From Planctomycetota bacterium (lineage in GTDB: Bacteria > Planctomycetota > Planctomycetia > Pirellulales > Pirellulaceae), in the NCBI GenBank assembly GCA_963204915.1, contig CAUJHS010000022.1, positions 620,001-684,000 of the forward strand: 64,000 nt of DNA, written 5' to 3'. Of the stretch, positions 27,651 to 36,886 are shown one piece after another (within the stretch, counting starts at the first letter, position 1; each line of letters opens with the position of its first letter). The notes beneath the pieces were generated by a model that had not been told where the DNA came from, ran no database searches, and saw only the letters and a program-made list of their open reading frames with translations. The position numbers were made by a program, and so were the translations under genes.

Positions 27651-28520
27651 ATGCCGCACGACGCCTCGCAACCGCCCCCCTATTTCGATACGTTGCTCGC
27701 CGGGATGGACGTGCACGACCCGCAATTGCACGCCGCCTTTGGCCGACATGTGCACTGGGGATACTGGCCCGAGCCGGGCCGCGCTACGGGCTCCGGCGAC
27801 GACTACGGCGAAGCCGCCGAACGCTTATGTCGGCTGGTTTGCGACGCGGGCGAGGTCCGCCCCGGCCAGCGCGTGCTCGATGTCGGTTGCGGGTTTGGCG
27901 GAACCGTGGCCAGTTTGAACGAACGCTTTGACCGATTGGACTTGATCGGCCTGAACATTGACCCGCGTCAACTGGAGTATGCCCGGCGCCATGTCACTCC
28001 GCGTTCGGGCAATCAGATTGCGTGGGTCAATGCCGACGCTTGCCAAATGCCTCTGGAATCGGAAAGTTTTGATGTCGTCCTCGCGGTGGAGTGCGTGTTC
28101 CACTTCGATCGGCAACGCTTTTTCCACGAGGCGAGCCGGCTGCTTCGTCCGAACGGCCGGTTGGCGATCTCGGATTTCTGTCCGACGCCGCGGGCCGTGG
28201 AATACTTTGCCGATTCGCGATTCACGTCCGATGAGGCGATTCGCCGGACCTACGGGGACATCGACCTGGGTTGGTCGGTGAACGAATACCACCGCCTGGC
28301 GGAAGCCTGCCACTTGCGGCCTGTGCTGGAGCGCGACATTACGGCGCATACCCTGCCGACATACGACTTCCTGCTGCGCAACGCCGCAAACTCACCCAAC
28401 CGCGAGGACGCTGAGCCGTTTATCCGAGCGACTCAGCGATTAGCCAAGGCCAGCCGCAAGGGACTGTTGCAGTACACCGTGCTGGCCTTCGAAAAACCCG
28501 CCGCGTTTACCGCACCGTAA
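27651..28520 (+). CDS. Class I SAM-dependent methyltransferase
   Basis: 289 residues from ATG 27651; the upstream extension in frame is not conserved-looking. The Rossmann motif I is VLDVGCGFGG (about residues 83-92), followed by the acidic loop NIDPRQLEYAR and the motif NADACQMPLESESFDVV. The segment FHEASRLLRPNGRLAISDF is motif III. This pattern is found in small-molecule methyltransferases, including sterol, tocopherol and polyketide types, and the substrate cannot be fixed from sequence. It stands alone between greA and a convergent gene. Confidence 0.9.
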   Translation: MPHDASQPPPYFDTLLAGMDVHDPQLHAAFGRHVHWGYWPEPGRATGSGDDYGEAAERLCRLVCDAGEVRPGQRVLDVGCGFGGTVASLNERFDRLDLIGLNIDPRQLEYARRHVTPRSGNQIAWVNADACQMPLESESFDVVLAVECVFHFDRQRFFHEASRLLRPNGRLAISDFCPTPRAVEYFADSRFTSDEAIRRTYGDIDLGWSVNEYHRLAEACHLRPVLERDITAHTLPTYDFLLRNAANSPNREDAEPFIRATQRLAKASRKGLLQYTVLAFEKPAAFTAP

Positions 28521-28523
28521 CGC

Positions 28524-28554
28524 GATGGCGGACCGTGCAAGCTGACACGCCATC
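28524..28554. terminator. Weak inverted repeat between convergent genes
   Basis: GATGGCG (28524-28530) and CGCCATC (28548-28554) are reverse complements with a 17-base loop in the 40-base gap between the methyltransferase and the convergent secreted-protein gene. It is a possible two-way terminator. Without a T-run it stays uncertain. Confidence 0.3.
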
Positions 28555-28560
28555 ACCCGC

Positions 28561-30021
28561 TTACCGACCGCGGATCGGCCCCCAACCGCTGTCGTCCCAC
28601 GCTGGCGTCGAAGTCACCGGAGCAGCCAGCGTTGGCGGAGCCGCCGAAATTGCTGGAGCGGCGAAGGTCGGAGCAGGCGTCACCCGCGTCGGCGTCGCGG
28701 CGACATTGCTGACCGGAGCTTCCAGGGTGACCTGGCTCACGTCGTTCGCGGAATTCGCTTCGCGCGCCGCAGGCGTTTCGTTCGCAGGCGGCCAGCTAAT
28801 GGGAGCGTAGCTCCACGGTTCGCTGCGTCGGAGCGATGCGGTGCGGCCCCGATGGTTCAACAACGGAGGCGCCGCCGACTCGTTCGCCGGTTGCGCTTGT
28901 CCGGGATAGGGAATCAGTTGCAGATCGCGTCCCTCAGACTGGGATTGCGGCGAGTTCGACGCCGAGGGCGTCAGCGGCGGAGCCAGCGATGGCGACGACT
29001 CCAGCGACTGCGGCGGCGTAATGGCCGGCCCAGGAGCCGACGGTTGCGGAACGGCGGCCGCTGGCGGCGGCGCAATCGCTTGCGGCGGAGCGGGCCGATA
29101 CGACGAGCCTTGATAGTTCGTCGCCGGCGGCGCGTTCAAACTTGGCGCTTGATCGGCCGGAGTGGTTGCCGCCGCGCCGCCATTCGACGGCGCCGGATAC
29201 GTGGCCGCGGGCGGATTCCCCAACACCGACGCACCCGGGTTCACCGGCGCCGTGGGAATCGTGGGGAACGACGGCGAGGTCGCACTGCATCCCGCACAGT
29301 TCGGATCGGCCGGCGTGGTATACGCCGGAGCGGCATACGACGGCGTGGTCATCGTCGGCGCAACAAACGACGGCGCGGCAACCGCGGAAGGTCCCGGCAG
29401 CACAGTCGCCGTGGGCATCGCCACGGTCGTCTGCGGAAACACGACGTTAATCGGTTGAGCCGTCACCGTGGCCGGGCGCGGCGTAAAGAGCCCAAAAAGG
29501 TCCCACACTGGGCGACGTTGCGTTTGCACTTGCACCGTCTGGCATCCCGCCACTCCGGCTACCGGCGCACCGAACGTCGGGCTGAACACCGTGGTGGGGC
29601 GATACATGCTCACCGGCACTTGCGCCTGCACCGTTTGGAATTGGGTCGCAGGAACTTGCACCACCGGCGCGAACGACGTATTCGCACACGGATTGCAAGG
29701 CGACGCCGTCACGGGCGAACACGCCGTGACTTGCGTAGCGCAGGGCGAACACGCCGTGGTCGCAACGGGTGAAGCCGCCGTCACTGATGTCGCGCAGGGC
29801 GAACACGCGTTCGTGGCCGCGACGACCGGCGAAGCCGCCGTCGTCACCGCAGCGCCAGGCACGGTCAGCGGCTGCGTCGGATAATACACCGGCAAACGAT
29901 AGGTCGAGGGCCGTCCGAACAAAAAGTCCAGGACCGGTCCCGCCTCGCTCACACCGGGATAAACGCCCTGGCAGGCGATCAACACGCCGACCAACACCCC
30001 GCGCGTCATCCGTTGAAACAT
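28561..30021 (-). CDS. Secreted Pro/Ala-rich protein with Cys-Pro-Cys repeats
   Basis: 486 residues from the ATG at 30021, which has GGAG about 9 bases upstream; another ATG two codons earlier is possible. A signal peptide (to about residue 28, SEA-GP) is followed by a short conserved block (LDFLFGRPSTYRLPVYYP) and a repeat region rich in CSPCAT, CSPV and CNPC (about residues 60-120). The rest is Ala/Pro/Thr-rich low-complexity sequence, with a Tyr/Trp-containing C-terminus. DNA encoding the Cys repeats is imperfectly duplicated around 29700-29850. Likely an envelope or surface protein, with Cys pairs for disulfide cross-linking; no enzymatic motif. Confidence 0.75.
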   Translation of the reverse strand: MFQRMTRGVLVGVLIACQGVYPGVSEAGPVLDFLFGRPSTYRLPVYYPTQPLTVPGAAVTTAASPVVAATNACSPCATSVTAASPVATTACSPCATQVTACSPVTASPCNPCANTSFAPVVQVPATQFQTVQAQVPVSMYRPTTVFSPTFGAPVAGVAGCQTVQVQTQRRPVWDLFGLFTPRPATVTAQPINVVFPQTTVAMPTATVLPGPSAVAAPSFVAPTMTTPSYAAPAYTTPADPNCAGCSATSPSFPTIPTAPVNPGASVLGNPPAATYPAPSNGGAAATTPADQAPSLNAPPATNYQGSSYRPAPPQAIAPPPAAAVPQPSAPGPAITPPQSLESSPSLAPPLTPSASNSPQSQSEGRDLQLIPYPGQAQPANESAAPPLLNHRGRTASLRRSEPWSYAPISWPPANETPAAREANSANDVSQVTLEAPVSNVAATPTRVTPAPTFAAPAISAAPPTLAAPVTSTPAWDDSGWGPIRGR

Positions 30022-30383
30022 GCCCATGCTCCGTAACTACTAGAAGTGACGATCAAATCGCCTTTGCCACCTACGCCCCCGAAAGCGCTGCGTTGGGGAA
30101 CAGCCCCTGTTCTCCGAATGCGAAGCGCGTGCCGCGCAAGAACCGAGACGCGGCTGATGAATCGTAGGTTGCCGTTTGTGCGCGGGGAAGGATGAAAACC
30201 GAAAAATAATTCAAGTTTCCGCCACCCGTCGTCGGGCCTTGCGCCGAGGAAAATTCGGGGCTCCAGCGAAGAAGAACCGAACAAGAAAACTGCACGGATC
30301 AGGCAAGAGAAGCCATCGCCACGCCGTCAATTTGTAGCGTTTGCGCCGGTTGGATCAACCCAGACTGACGAGATCAAAAATCC
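30022..30383. other. Intergenic region upstream of the Cys-repeat gene
   Basis: About 360 bases between the Cys-repeat gene (leftward) and the small-RNA promoter at 30384. Short open frames are present on both strands, but none has a ribosome site or recognisable protein features. Confidence 0.45.
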
Positions 30384-30411
30384 TAGACAAACCAGGCAAA
30401 TGGGGTACAAT
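30384..30411 (+). promoter_or_regulatory. Sigma70-like promoter for the candidate small RNA
   Basis: TAGACA (30384-30389, 5 of 6 to TTGACA), 16-base spacer, TACAAT (30406-30411, 5 of 6 to TATAAT). The expected start of transcription (about 30418) is immediately before the 5' arm of the terminal stem of the structure described next. Confidence 0.55.
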
Positions 30412-30417
30412 GAGGCC

Positions 30418-30551
30418 CGCAGAGCCGCTACCGACCGAGTTTTGCAAGAGGGTATGTTCTGGTTGATTGTCGCCCCAGCGCGTCTACTCCGCTGGGCGAA
30501 GCACCGCAATGCCGCCCTCCGCTGCAATACCGCAAAGAAGCGGCTCTTTTC
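30418..30551 (+). ncRNA. Candidate structured small RNA, about 134 nt
   Basis: No supported protein-coding frame explains this stretch. Its two ends pair perfectly: AGAGCCGCT (30421-30429) with AGCGGCTCT (30539-30547), followed by TTTT. Inside, TTGC (30442-30445) pairs with GCAA (30524-30527), GAGGGT (30448-30453) with GCCCTC (30514-30519, one GU pair), and an apical hairpin is formed by CGCCCCAGCG (30471-30480) and CGCTGGGCG (30490-30498) with one bulged C. The two sides of the unpaired middle (30454-30470 and 30499-30513) form a bubble. The overall rod with a central bubble is like 6S RNA, but I cannot establish homology. SRP RNA signature bases are absent. Confidence 0.5.
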
Positions 30552-30557
30552 GTTGGC

Positions 30558-31067
30558 TCACCTTATGCCAGGCTGTTCCGGTATTTCCAGCCGCGTTTGC
30601 TTCTCCTCCGCGGGTTGTTCTAAAACCTCAAAGCTGTATCCGCCGGCGGCGGGATCGTAACTTGTTTGCCCCGCCTTCCGTTCCAAGAAGGCCGGATAGG
30701 TTTTGCCCGCGCGTAAGATGGGCGTTTGGCTTGGTCCTGGCGGCGGGATTTGATGGTGCGTGTGCGTGTATGCAATGCGAATCGTTTGCCCCGGCTTCAA
30801 GCCCGAAGCGCTCCGAACCACCGCTTGCACGCGTCCGGTAACTTGCACCGCAATGTGGGTCGCGTCCTGACCTTCACGCCGCCGGGTGGTGCGCACTTCG
30901 AGCACGCGAATCGTCACGTGCTCTGGCGCTTCGCGCTGCCACTTCTGATACACCTCGGGAGGGAGTTCGGCGCGCGCCGGCCATGGAAGCATGAGCACAA
31001 TCAGGGGCAGAACCACGCGATACGCCATCGCCTGGCGCGTGTGACGCAGCGGCAAGCCAACCATCAT
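30558..31067 (-). CDS. Secreted protein of unknown function
   Basis: 169 residues from the ATG at 31067, preceded by GAAGGAAAT; an internal ATG at 31028 opens the hydrophobic core of the signal peptide more tightly. Cleavage is likely at PARA-EL. The mature part (about 130 residues) is a beta-rich domain (VTIRVLEVRTT, IAVQVTGRVQAVVRSASGLKPGQTIRIAY) resembling an OB-like fold, with a Gly/Pro-rich loop and a Tyr/Phe-containing C-terminus. No catalytic motif. Probably periplasmic. Its stop lies 7 bases past the end of the candidate small RNA, on the opposite strand. Confidence 0.75.
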   Translation of the reverse strand: MMVGLPLRHTRQAMAYRVVLPLIVLMLPWPARAELPPEVYQKWQREAPEHVTIRVLEVRTTRRREGQDATHIAVQVTGRVQAVVRSASGLKPGQTIRIAYTHTHHQIPPPGPSQTPILRAGKTYPAFLERKAGQTSYDPAAGGYSFEVLEQPAEEKQTRLEIPEQPGIR

Positions 31068-31249
31068 CGGGAATTTCCTTCAATGCGGACCAGAGACGAA
31101 ACCTGCCTATTCTAGTCACAGAAATCCACGCTTGCGCCGGGCGCACGGAAGGCTGTCACAAACCATTGGCAAACGCTGATGGGTTATCGTACAACCGAGA
31201 GTGGGTAGGGACGCCCCGCAACTCACCCCTCACACACGGAGATTGCGAC

Positions 31250-32410
31250 ATGATGACTTTTCGCCAGTTGCTCTTGGGCATGGCGGAGCCGGGAATCGTG
31301 CGCTTGCTGGAGATTTTACGCGAGCGGGTTCTGCGCGATTCACGCCGCTTGGGCTACTCCAAGGTGGACGACTACCTCGACGCCTGCGAAATTCGCGGCG
31401 AGTATCGACGGGCCACCAATCCCGCGAACTACTTCCCCAAACACTCCCACTCGGTCGAACGCGTGGACACCGCTGCCGTCGATTTGCTCTTGTACTGCAT
31501 GCGACAACTGAACCTCTCGGTGAAAGACCTGATCGGCGATGACTTGCGGTCGCATCCGTGGGACTTGTTCCAGCCCGGCGATACGTTACTGACGGTGCTC
31601 GGCGGCAAGCTGATCGAAACCCCCGAGATGACACAACACTATGTGAGCCATCGCGACACGGAGGCCAAGAACCGCCTCGTCGAGTTCCTCCACAAGCGTC
31701 AACGCCTCGAATTCCACGCCGCGGAAGATTGCCTGCTCATTGAAATGCTGGCTGAGGAAGCCCGCGCGAAAACGGAGGAGTACCGCGCCCGGCGCGACGT
31801 AGGCATGATTGTCGTCGTCGCATCGCCGGTGGTGAATCCGCTAGCGGTTCCGATGGTGCAAGCGATTCTCGCGAACTCCACCTGCAACGACTATGTGAGC
31901 GGTTCGCCGGCCTGGTTTGAATGGCCCTTCGCCCTGAAGAAACTCGGGGCCGACTTACCCAAAAAGCCGCTCATCTTGCAACAAGGCGCCGGCGCGGGCG
32001 TGCGCGTCGATCCGGCGGTGCGCGTGGGTGACGCCGATCAGCGACATTGGTTCCCACGCGTCGGAAGGCGCGAAGCGCTGCGCCGCTTCCAAGAGGGCGA
32101 CTTCGCCCCCGTAGAGGACGCTGGCATTTTGATGCTCGATACCAGCGTGCGGCCAATGTTGGCGTTCATCGCCGGACACGGCGGCTGCGCCACGCTCGCC
32201 GCGATGGATGCCCTTCAGGACGAAGAAACGATCTCGCGAGAATTGGCCGACTCGCACGACGGCGCGTCAATCCTTGGCCCCGGCCGGCTCATGCAAGTGG
32301 TTGCCGTGAAATGCCGCAAGAGCAGCAATCGGCCCAATGTGGACGACTTCTGCTTCACCCGCCGCGACTGGGTCGCCTACACCCTGCGGCCTCCCACCTG
32401 GCAACGGTAA
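31250..32410 (+). CDS. Conserved-looking soluble protein of unknown function
   Basis: 386 residues from ATG 31250 with ACGGAGAT about 8 bases upstream. There is no signal peptide or membrane helix. The N-terminal about 190 residues are helical and charged. The C-terminal half begins with a strand-loop-helix MIVVVASPVVNPLAVPMVQAIL and ends with a Gly-rich segment FIAGHGGCATLAAMDAL, which looks like an alpha/beta nucleotide-binding-type domain, but without a recognisable P-loop or catalytic signature. I do not recognise the family. It stands alone with its own promoter-length upstream gap. Confidence 0.8.
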   Translation: MMTFRQLLLGMAEPGIVRLLEILRERVLRDSRRLGYSKVDDYLDACEIRGEYRRATNPANYFPKHSHSVERVDTAAVDLLLYCMRQLNLSVKDLIGDDLRSHPWDLFQPGDTLLTVLGGKLIETPEMTQHYVSHRDTEAKNRLVEFLHKRQRLEFHAAEDCLLIEMLAEEARAKTEEYRARRDVGMIVVVASPVVNPLAVPMVQAILANSTCNDYVSGSPAWFEWPFALKKLGADLPKKPLILQQGAGAGVRVDPAVRVGDADQRHWFPRVGRREALRRFQEGDFAPVEDAGILMLDTSVRPMLAFIAGHGGCATLAAMDALQDEETISRELADSHDGASILGPGRLMQVVAVKCRKSSNRPNVDDFCFTRRDWVAYTLRPPTWQR

Positions 32411-32465
32411 TAGCGCAATCGCGGCAGGATGAACTGCGAACTCAAGCGAGACGCCATTCCGTGTG

Positions 32466-32807
32466 TCAGGACACAGCGGGATAAAGCGCAACGAAATGCA
32501 GAAGTGAAAGCCCGCCCTGAACAACGAAAACGCCCAGGATTCTCCAAGCGGGATAGCGGCTTCCAAGCACCATGACCAGCAAGAGAACCGGACAGCCGCA
32601 AAACATAAAGATCACAAACACGCTGAACAAATCATCGAGGCCCAGGACGACGTCCGCGGGCCAATCGTGCGCGGAAATCCAACCGCCCGTAAACATCCCC
32701 GTGAGACAAATCCAAGCCAACTGACCGTAAATGAGGAAGCGTATCTGGCAATTCGTTGATTTGGATGGAAGCGTTTTCGCCTGAGGTTCCTTCGGCGCGC
32801 TACTCAT
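32466..32807 (-). CDS. Small membrane protein of unknown function
   Basis: 113 residues with three predicted membrane helices (about residues 23-45, 58-82 and 88-110). A polar N-terminal 20 residues is followed by hydrophobic segments with no charged residues inside. No known motif. The ribosome site is weak, so the start is tentative. It lies 55 bases past the convergent unknown gene and 63 bases after the small gene at 32871 on the same strand. Confidence 0.6.
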   Translation of the reverse strand: MSSAPKEPQAKTLPSKSTNCQIRFLIYGQLAWICLTGMFTGGWISAHDWPADVVLGLDDLFSVFVIFMFCGCPVLLLVMVLGSRYPAWRILGVFVVQGGLSLLHFVALYPAVS

Positions 32808-32870
32808 GGAATCATTGTTGATCTTGGAATCACGATCATCGTCGGTCAGAATGGCTCCGCACCGCCTCGC

Positions 32871-33020
32871 TTAGTTAGCGTCTTCCACCGGGACTTGCAG
32901 GGGTCGGGCAGGTCCGGCCAGTATCGCGCGCCGAACCTGGGCGATGGTGCGTCCATAGTCGCCGAACATTTGTACGGCGACCGCCAGCCACAAGCCTAGT
33001 AAGGGAAGCAGCAGCGCCAT
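32871..33020 (-). CDS. Very small membrane protein (49 residues)
   Basis: An open frame of 49 codons plus stop whose ATG lies 9 bases after the stop codon of the preceding membrane-protein gene on the same strand. It encodes an N-terminal hydrophobic helix (LLLPLLGLWLAVAV) followed by a polar Arg-rich tail ending VPVEDAN. The tight spacing suggests translation coupled to the upstream gene. No clear Shine-Dalgarno sequence. Function unknown; possibly a small subunit or regulator of its neighbour. Confidence 0.5.
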   Translation of the reverse strand: MALLLPLLGLWLAVAVQMFGDYGRTIAQVRRAILAGPARPLQVPVEDAN

Positions 33021-33029
33021 GTCCAGCGG

Positions 33030-33587
33030 CTATAAAAGATACAACGCGTAACCCGCGGTGACAACGGAAAACAGACAACTTACCACGCTCAGCAGCAGCG
33101 CCGCCAACGCCGCGTCCGCTCCTGCGGCCAGGTTATTCACCAAACCCGAGCGGATGCGGCGCGACATGCTTGCCAGTTCCGGTTGGCCCAACTCATGCGC
33201 TAGGTCGGCCAGGTGCTCGGTGAACAAGAACGCCGCAGGCGCCTGGCATGCAATCAAGATTGTCGACGCCAACACCAACCCCAGTTGGTAATTAGCCTCG
33301 ATCAGCCCCACGGCGAAGGCGATCGCACCGATCAATCCCAGCAGTTGAACGCCGACCGAGCCAACAATCGGCCAGCAGCGCGACAGCGGCGCCACCAGAC
33401 AGCAACTTCGGCCAATCACGTCGATCAAGAACGCTAGCCCAAGCATCCCGCCAATCGCCGCCAGCACATTCAATTGCAACAGTAACGCGAGCAGTCCGGC
33501 TAACGGCGCCGCCAGCAAAGCCGCAAAAGCGATTTGTTTCAATTGCAGGCCCCAGGCGACCGTGCGCCATCTCGCCACATCGTTCAT
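33030..33587 (-). CDS. Multi-helix membrane protein of unknown function
   Basis: 185 residues from the ATG at 33587; the longer upstream frame overlaps the next divergent gene and lacks hydrophobic signals. About four membrane helices (residues about 20-45, 45-65, 80-105, 160-184), Ala/Leu/Gly-rich, with two adjacent Cys (SCCLV) in the second loop. No recognised motif. A 49-residue hydrophobic gene follows after 9 bases. The about 300 bases upstream (33588-33886) hold a TTGACG (33741-33746) with a poor -10 and no other gene. Confidence 0.7.
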   Translation of the reverse strand: MNDVARWRTVAWGLQLKQIAFAALLAAPLAGLLALLLQLNVLAAIGGMLGLAFLIDVIGRSCCLVAPLSRCWPIVGSVGVQLLGLIGAIAFAVGLIEANYQLGLVLASTILIACQAPAAFLFTEHLADLAHELGQPELASMSRRIRSGLVNNLAAGADAALAALLLSVVSCLFSVVTAGYALYLL

Positions 33588-33886
33588 GTTGCCCGGCCCC
33601 AAGTTTGCGCGCCGTGCGGTGCGATGTTTACACACCGCATTCACGCCGTCCATCCCCGCATTCTTGCGTACCGTATCAGCACCACCTGCGCAAGACAAGC
33701 ATTGATTCGACCGTCGCGCCATGATCGGGAGGTTTCGAGGTTGACGCAGCCTCGTGAGTCGATTAAATATGACAAACATGTCCAATTTATACATCATCGC
33801 GCCGCCTCCGCTGCGATGACGAGTTCGCCCTCCTGCCGGGTCGTCGCGGCGACCGACCTGTCCCTCCCGCCTGAAAGACGTTGACG

Positions 33887-34465
33887 ATGAAATCACTCCC
33901 CCGCGCGAAGCATTTCGCGGCTGGCTTGGCGGTTGCGTTCTTTATCGCTCGTTTCGTCCAAGCCCAACCTCCGAGCGCGACGAATCCTCAAGCGAACCCG
34001 AATACGCCCGCGACCGCGGCGCCGCGCGACGGCAAGGAGCCCGTTTCGGTGGAGGTAGCGCGCGATCGCGCAGAACTGATGCACCGCATTTACGCCGCAT
34101 CGCTGGAAATGATGCACGATCACTACTTCCACGGTGACCGAGCCATGGTGCCTGCCCGCGCGATGGAAGACGTGTTCGAGGAACTGGACCGGCAAACGAA
34201 TGTGCAGTCGCGGTGGATTGCGGTCAACACGAAAGCGATGAGCCTGGACCATGAGCCGGAAACCGAGTTTGAAAAGCAGGCGGCTCGCGAGATTGCAGCC
34301 GGCAAAGAAGCCCTCGAACAGGTCGACCAAGGATTCTACCGCCGCGCCGCAGTGATTCCGCTAAGCCAAGGTTGCGTCGGTTGCCATACGGGCTCCTTCG
34401 GCAAACCCACCGAGAAGCCGCGCTTCGCTGGACTCGTCATCAGCGTGCCCGTCACGCAAAAGTGA
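33887..34465 (+). CDS. Secreted single-heme protein, DUF3365 (Tll0287-like)
   Basis: 192 residues from ATG 33887 with a signal peptide ending ARFVQAQ. The C-terminal part has the DUF3365 pattern FEKQAAREIAAGKEALEQV followed by the single heme motif CVGCH. Family members such as cyanobacterial Tll0287 are periplasmic c-type heme proteins thought to be redox or ligand sensors. The N-terminal about 35 mature residues are a Pro/Ala/Thr-rich linker. The start GTTGACGATG contains an in-frame TTG two codons earlier, less likely. It converges on the DUF2254 gene with only 14 bases between. Confidence 0.85.
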   Translation: MKSLPRAKHFAAGLAVAFFIARFVQAQPPSATNPQANPNTPATAAPRDGKEPVSVEVARDRAELMHRIYAASLEMMHDHYFHGDRAMVPARAMEDVFEELDRQTNVQSRWIAVNTKAMSLDHEPETEFEKQAAREIAAGKEALEQVDQGFYRRAAVIPLSQGCVGCHTGSFGKPTEKPRFAGLVISVPVTQK

Positions 34466-34479
34466 ACCGCCTGCAAACT

Positions 34480-35823
<1,344 letters not shown>

Positions 35824-36235
35824 GCGCCGACGGCGCTCGAAAGGTCGCCCTGAGTTGATCGCGCTAGGCGAACGGTGTCAAGTCGAACGCTAAACAGCGC
35901 GTTCTGATGCGGCAAGAGCGAACACGTCAAGAAGTAGCGTTGATCATTCGCCCCAGATCAACCGCCCGGCTTGGATCATTCGGAAAGAATCAACACTACG
36001 CAGTGCGACCGCCAGGTTAACAAGGGGACCGCGGCGAAGCGAGAGGAACTCATTCCGCCGATCATCCAGGCTCCAAGCCAAAGTTCGTGGGGATGCGTGC
36101 GCCCAAAATTATCATTCGTTGCTATTGCGCCCGCCACGGCGGACGTGACCGCCGTGGCTAGTGAGACCAAGTCGCGATGATTAATTGACCGGCCGTGACG
36201 CGCCCACCCGCGCGACGATCACTTCACGAGCACGT
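35824..36235. other. Intergenic region with terminator-like hairpin
   Basis: 412 bases upstream of the DUF2254 gene and downstream of the leftward secreted-protein gene at 36236. Short open frames occur on both strands near 35971-36180 but have no ribosome site. The 10-bp hairpin at 36133-36158 is the only clear structure. Confidence 0.45.
36133..36158 (-). terminator. 10-bp perfect hairpin downstream of the 36236 gene
   Basis: GCCACGGCGG (36133-36142) and CCGCCGTGGC (36149-36158) pair perfectly around a 6-base loop, about 78 bases after the stop codon of the leftward gene ending at 36236. A U-rich tail is not evident. It probably ends or stabilises that transcript. Confidence 0.45.
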
Positions 36236-36886
36236 TTACTTCGTAACGGTAATCGTCCACGTGTTCATGAAGATCACGTGCAGGTTGTAGTCGGGTATCT
36301 TGATTTCAGAGATTAGCGTCATCGTGTGCGTTCCCTTCGAAAGCGGCGGGTGCGCGAAACCGATCCCTTGCAAATAGGTAACGCCAATCGAGCCGTAATC
36401 CGTGGTTTCGTCATACAGCAGTGGTGGGTCGAATTCGACGGGACCAAAATAGAAGCTCTCAAAGTTCGAGCGTTCCGAGTCGAGCACCGTCTTCCCGTCG
36501 ATTTTCACTAAAGCGTTCGAAGTCGTGAAGATTTCGGCAGGCAACACGGGATCCGTCGAAAGATCCTCGTAGATTTCACCGGCCCAGGTGGCCACTGGCA
36601 TAACGAATGGGGTACCCGGTCCCACCGTTACTTCCAGTTCTCCGGCAAGCACTAGAGGATTTTCTAACGTAGTGTCTCCCGATACATATTCTCCTTGTGG
36701 GAGCGGCATCAACAGGACTTTACCAACACGATCATTCGGATCGCCAGTAACCACCCGCGTGAAGTAAATTTCCATCCATTCCGCAAGCGACTTACCAAAG
36801 GCGTTCGCTTGACCGGGAGGAGCGGCAAGGGCCGTGGTTGGAACGGCCAAAGCGAAGGTCAACACCAAGAGACAAACACGTTGCAT
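36236..36886 (-). CDS. Secreted protein of unknown function
   Basis: 216 residues; the start at 36886 has GGAAAGGGAA about 4-13 bases upstream and opens a signal peptide (cleavage TTALAA-P). The mature protein is soluble, with a beta-rich pattern and many Asp, Glu, Thr and Pro. It contains FGKSLAEWMEIYFTRVVTG near the N-terminus and a C-terminal NTWTITVTK, but no catalytic or binding motif. Base composition is lower in GC than most neighbours. Unknown function; candidate envelope or extracellular protein. Confidence 0.78.
   Translation of the reverse strand: MQRVCLLVLTFALAVPTTALAAPPGQANAFGKSLAEWMEIYFTRVVTGDPNDRVGKVLLMPLPQGEYVSGDTTLENPLVLAGELEVTVGPGTPFVMPVATWAGEIYEDLSTDPVLPAEIFTTSNALVKIDGKTVLDSERSNFESFYFGPVEFDPPLLYDETTDYGSIGVTYLQGIGFAHPPLSKGTHTMTLISEIKIPDYNLHVIFMNTWTITVTK

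Noticed and set aside
27381-27755. Leftward open frame between greA and the methyltransferase
   Set aside because: It overlaps the start of the methyltransferase gene, lacks a ribosome site, and shows no recognisable domain.
28852-29772. Arg-rich rightward open frame opposite the Cys-repeat protein
   Set aside because: Composition is almost entirely Arg/Gly and mirrors the Ala/Pro codons of the real gene on the other strand.
30418-30551. SRP (4.5S) RNA identity for the candidate small RNA
   Set aside because: The conserved SRP core bases (GGAAG...AGCAG type loop) are absent; only rod-like shape is shared.
35971-36180. Small open frames on both strands upstream of the DUF2254 gene
   Set aside because: Both lack ribosome sites, overlap each other, and are too short to judge by composition.
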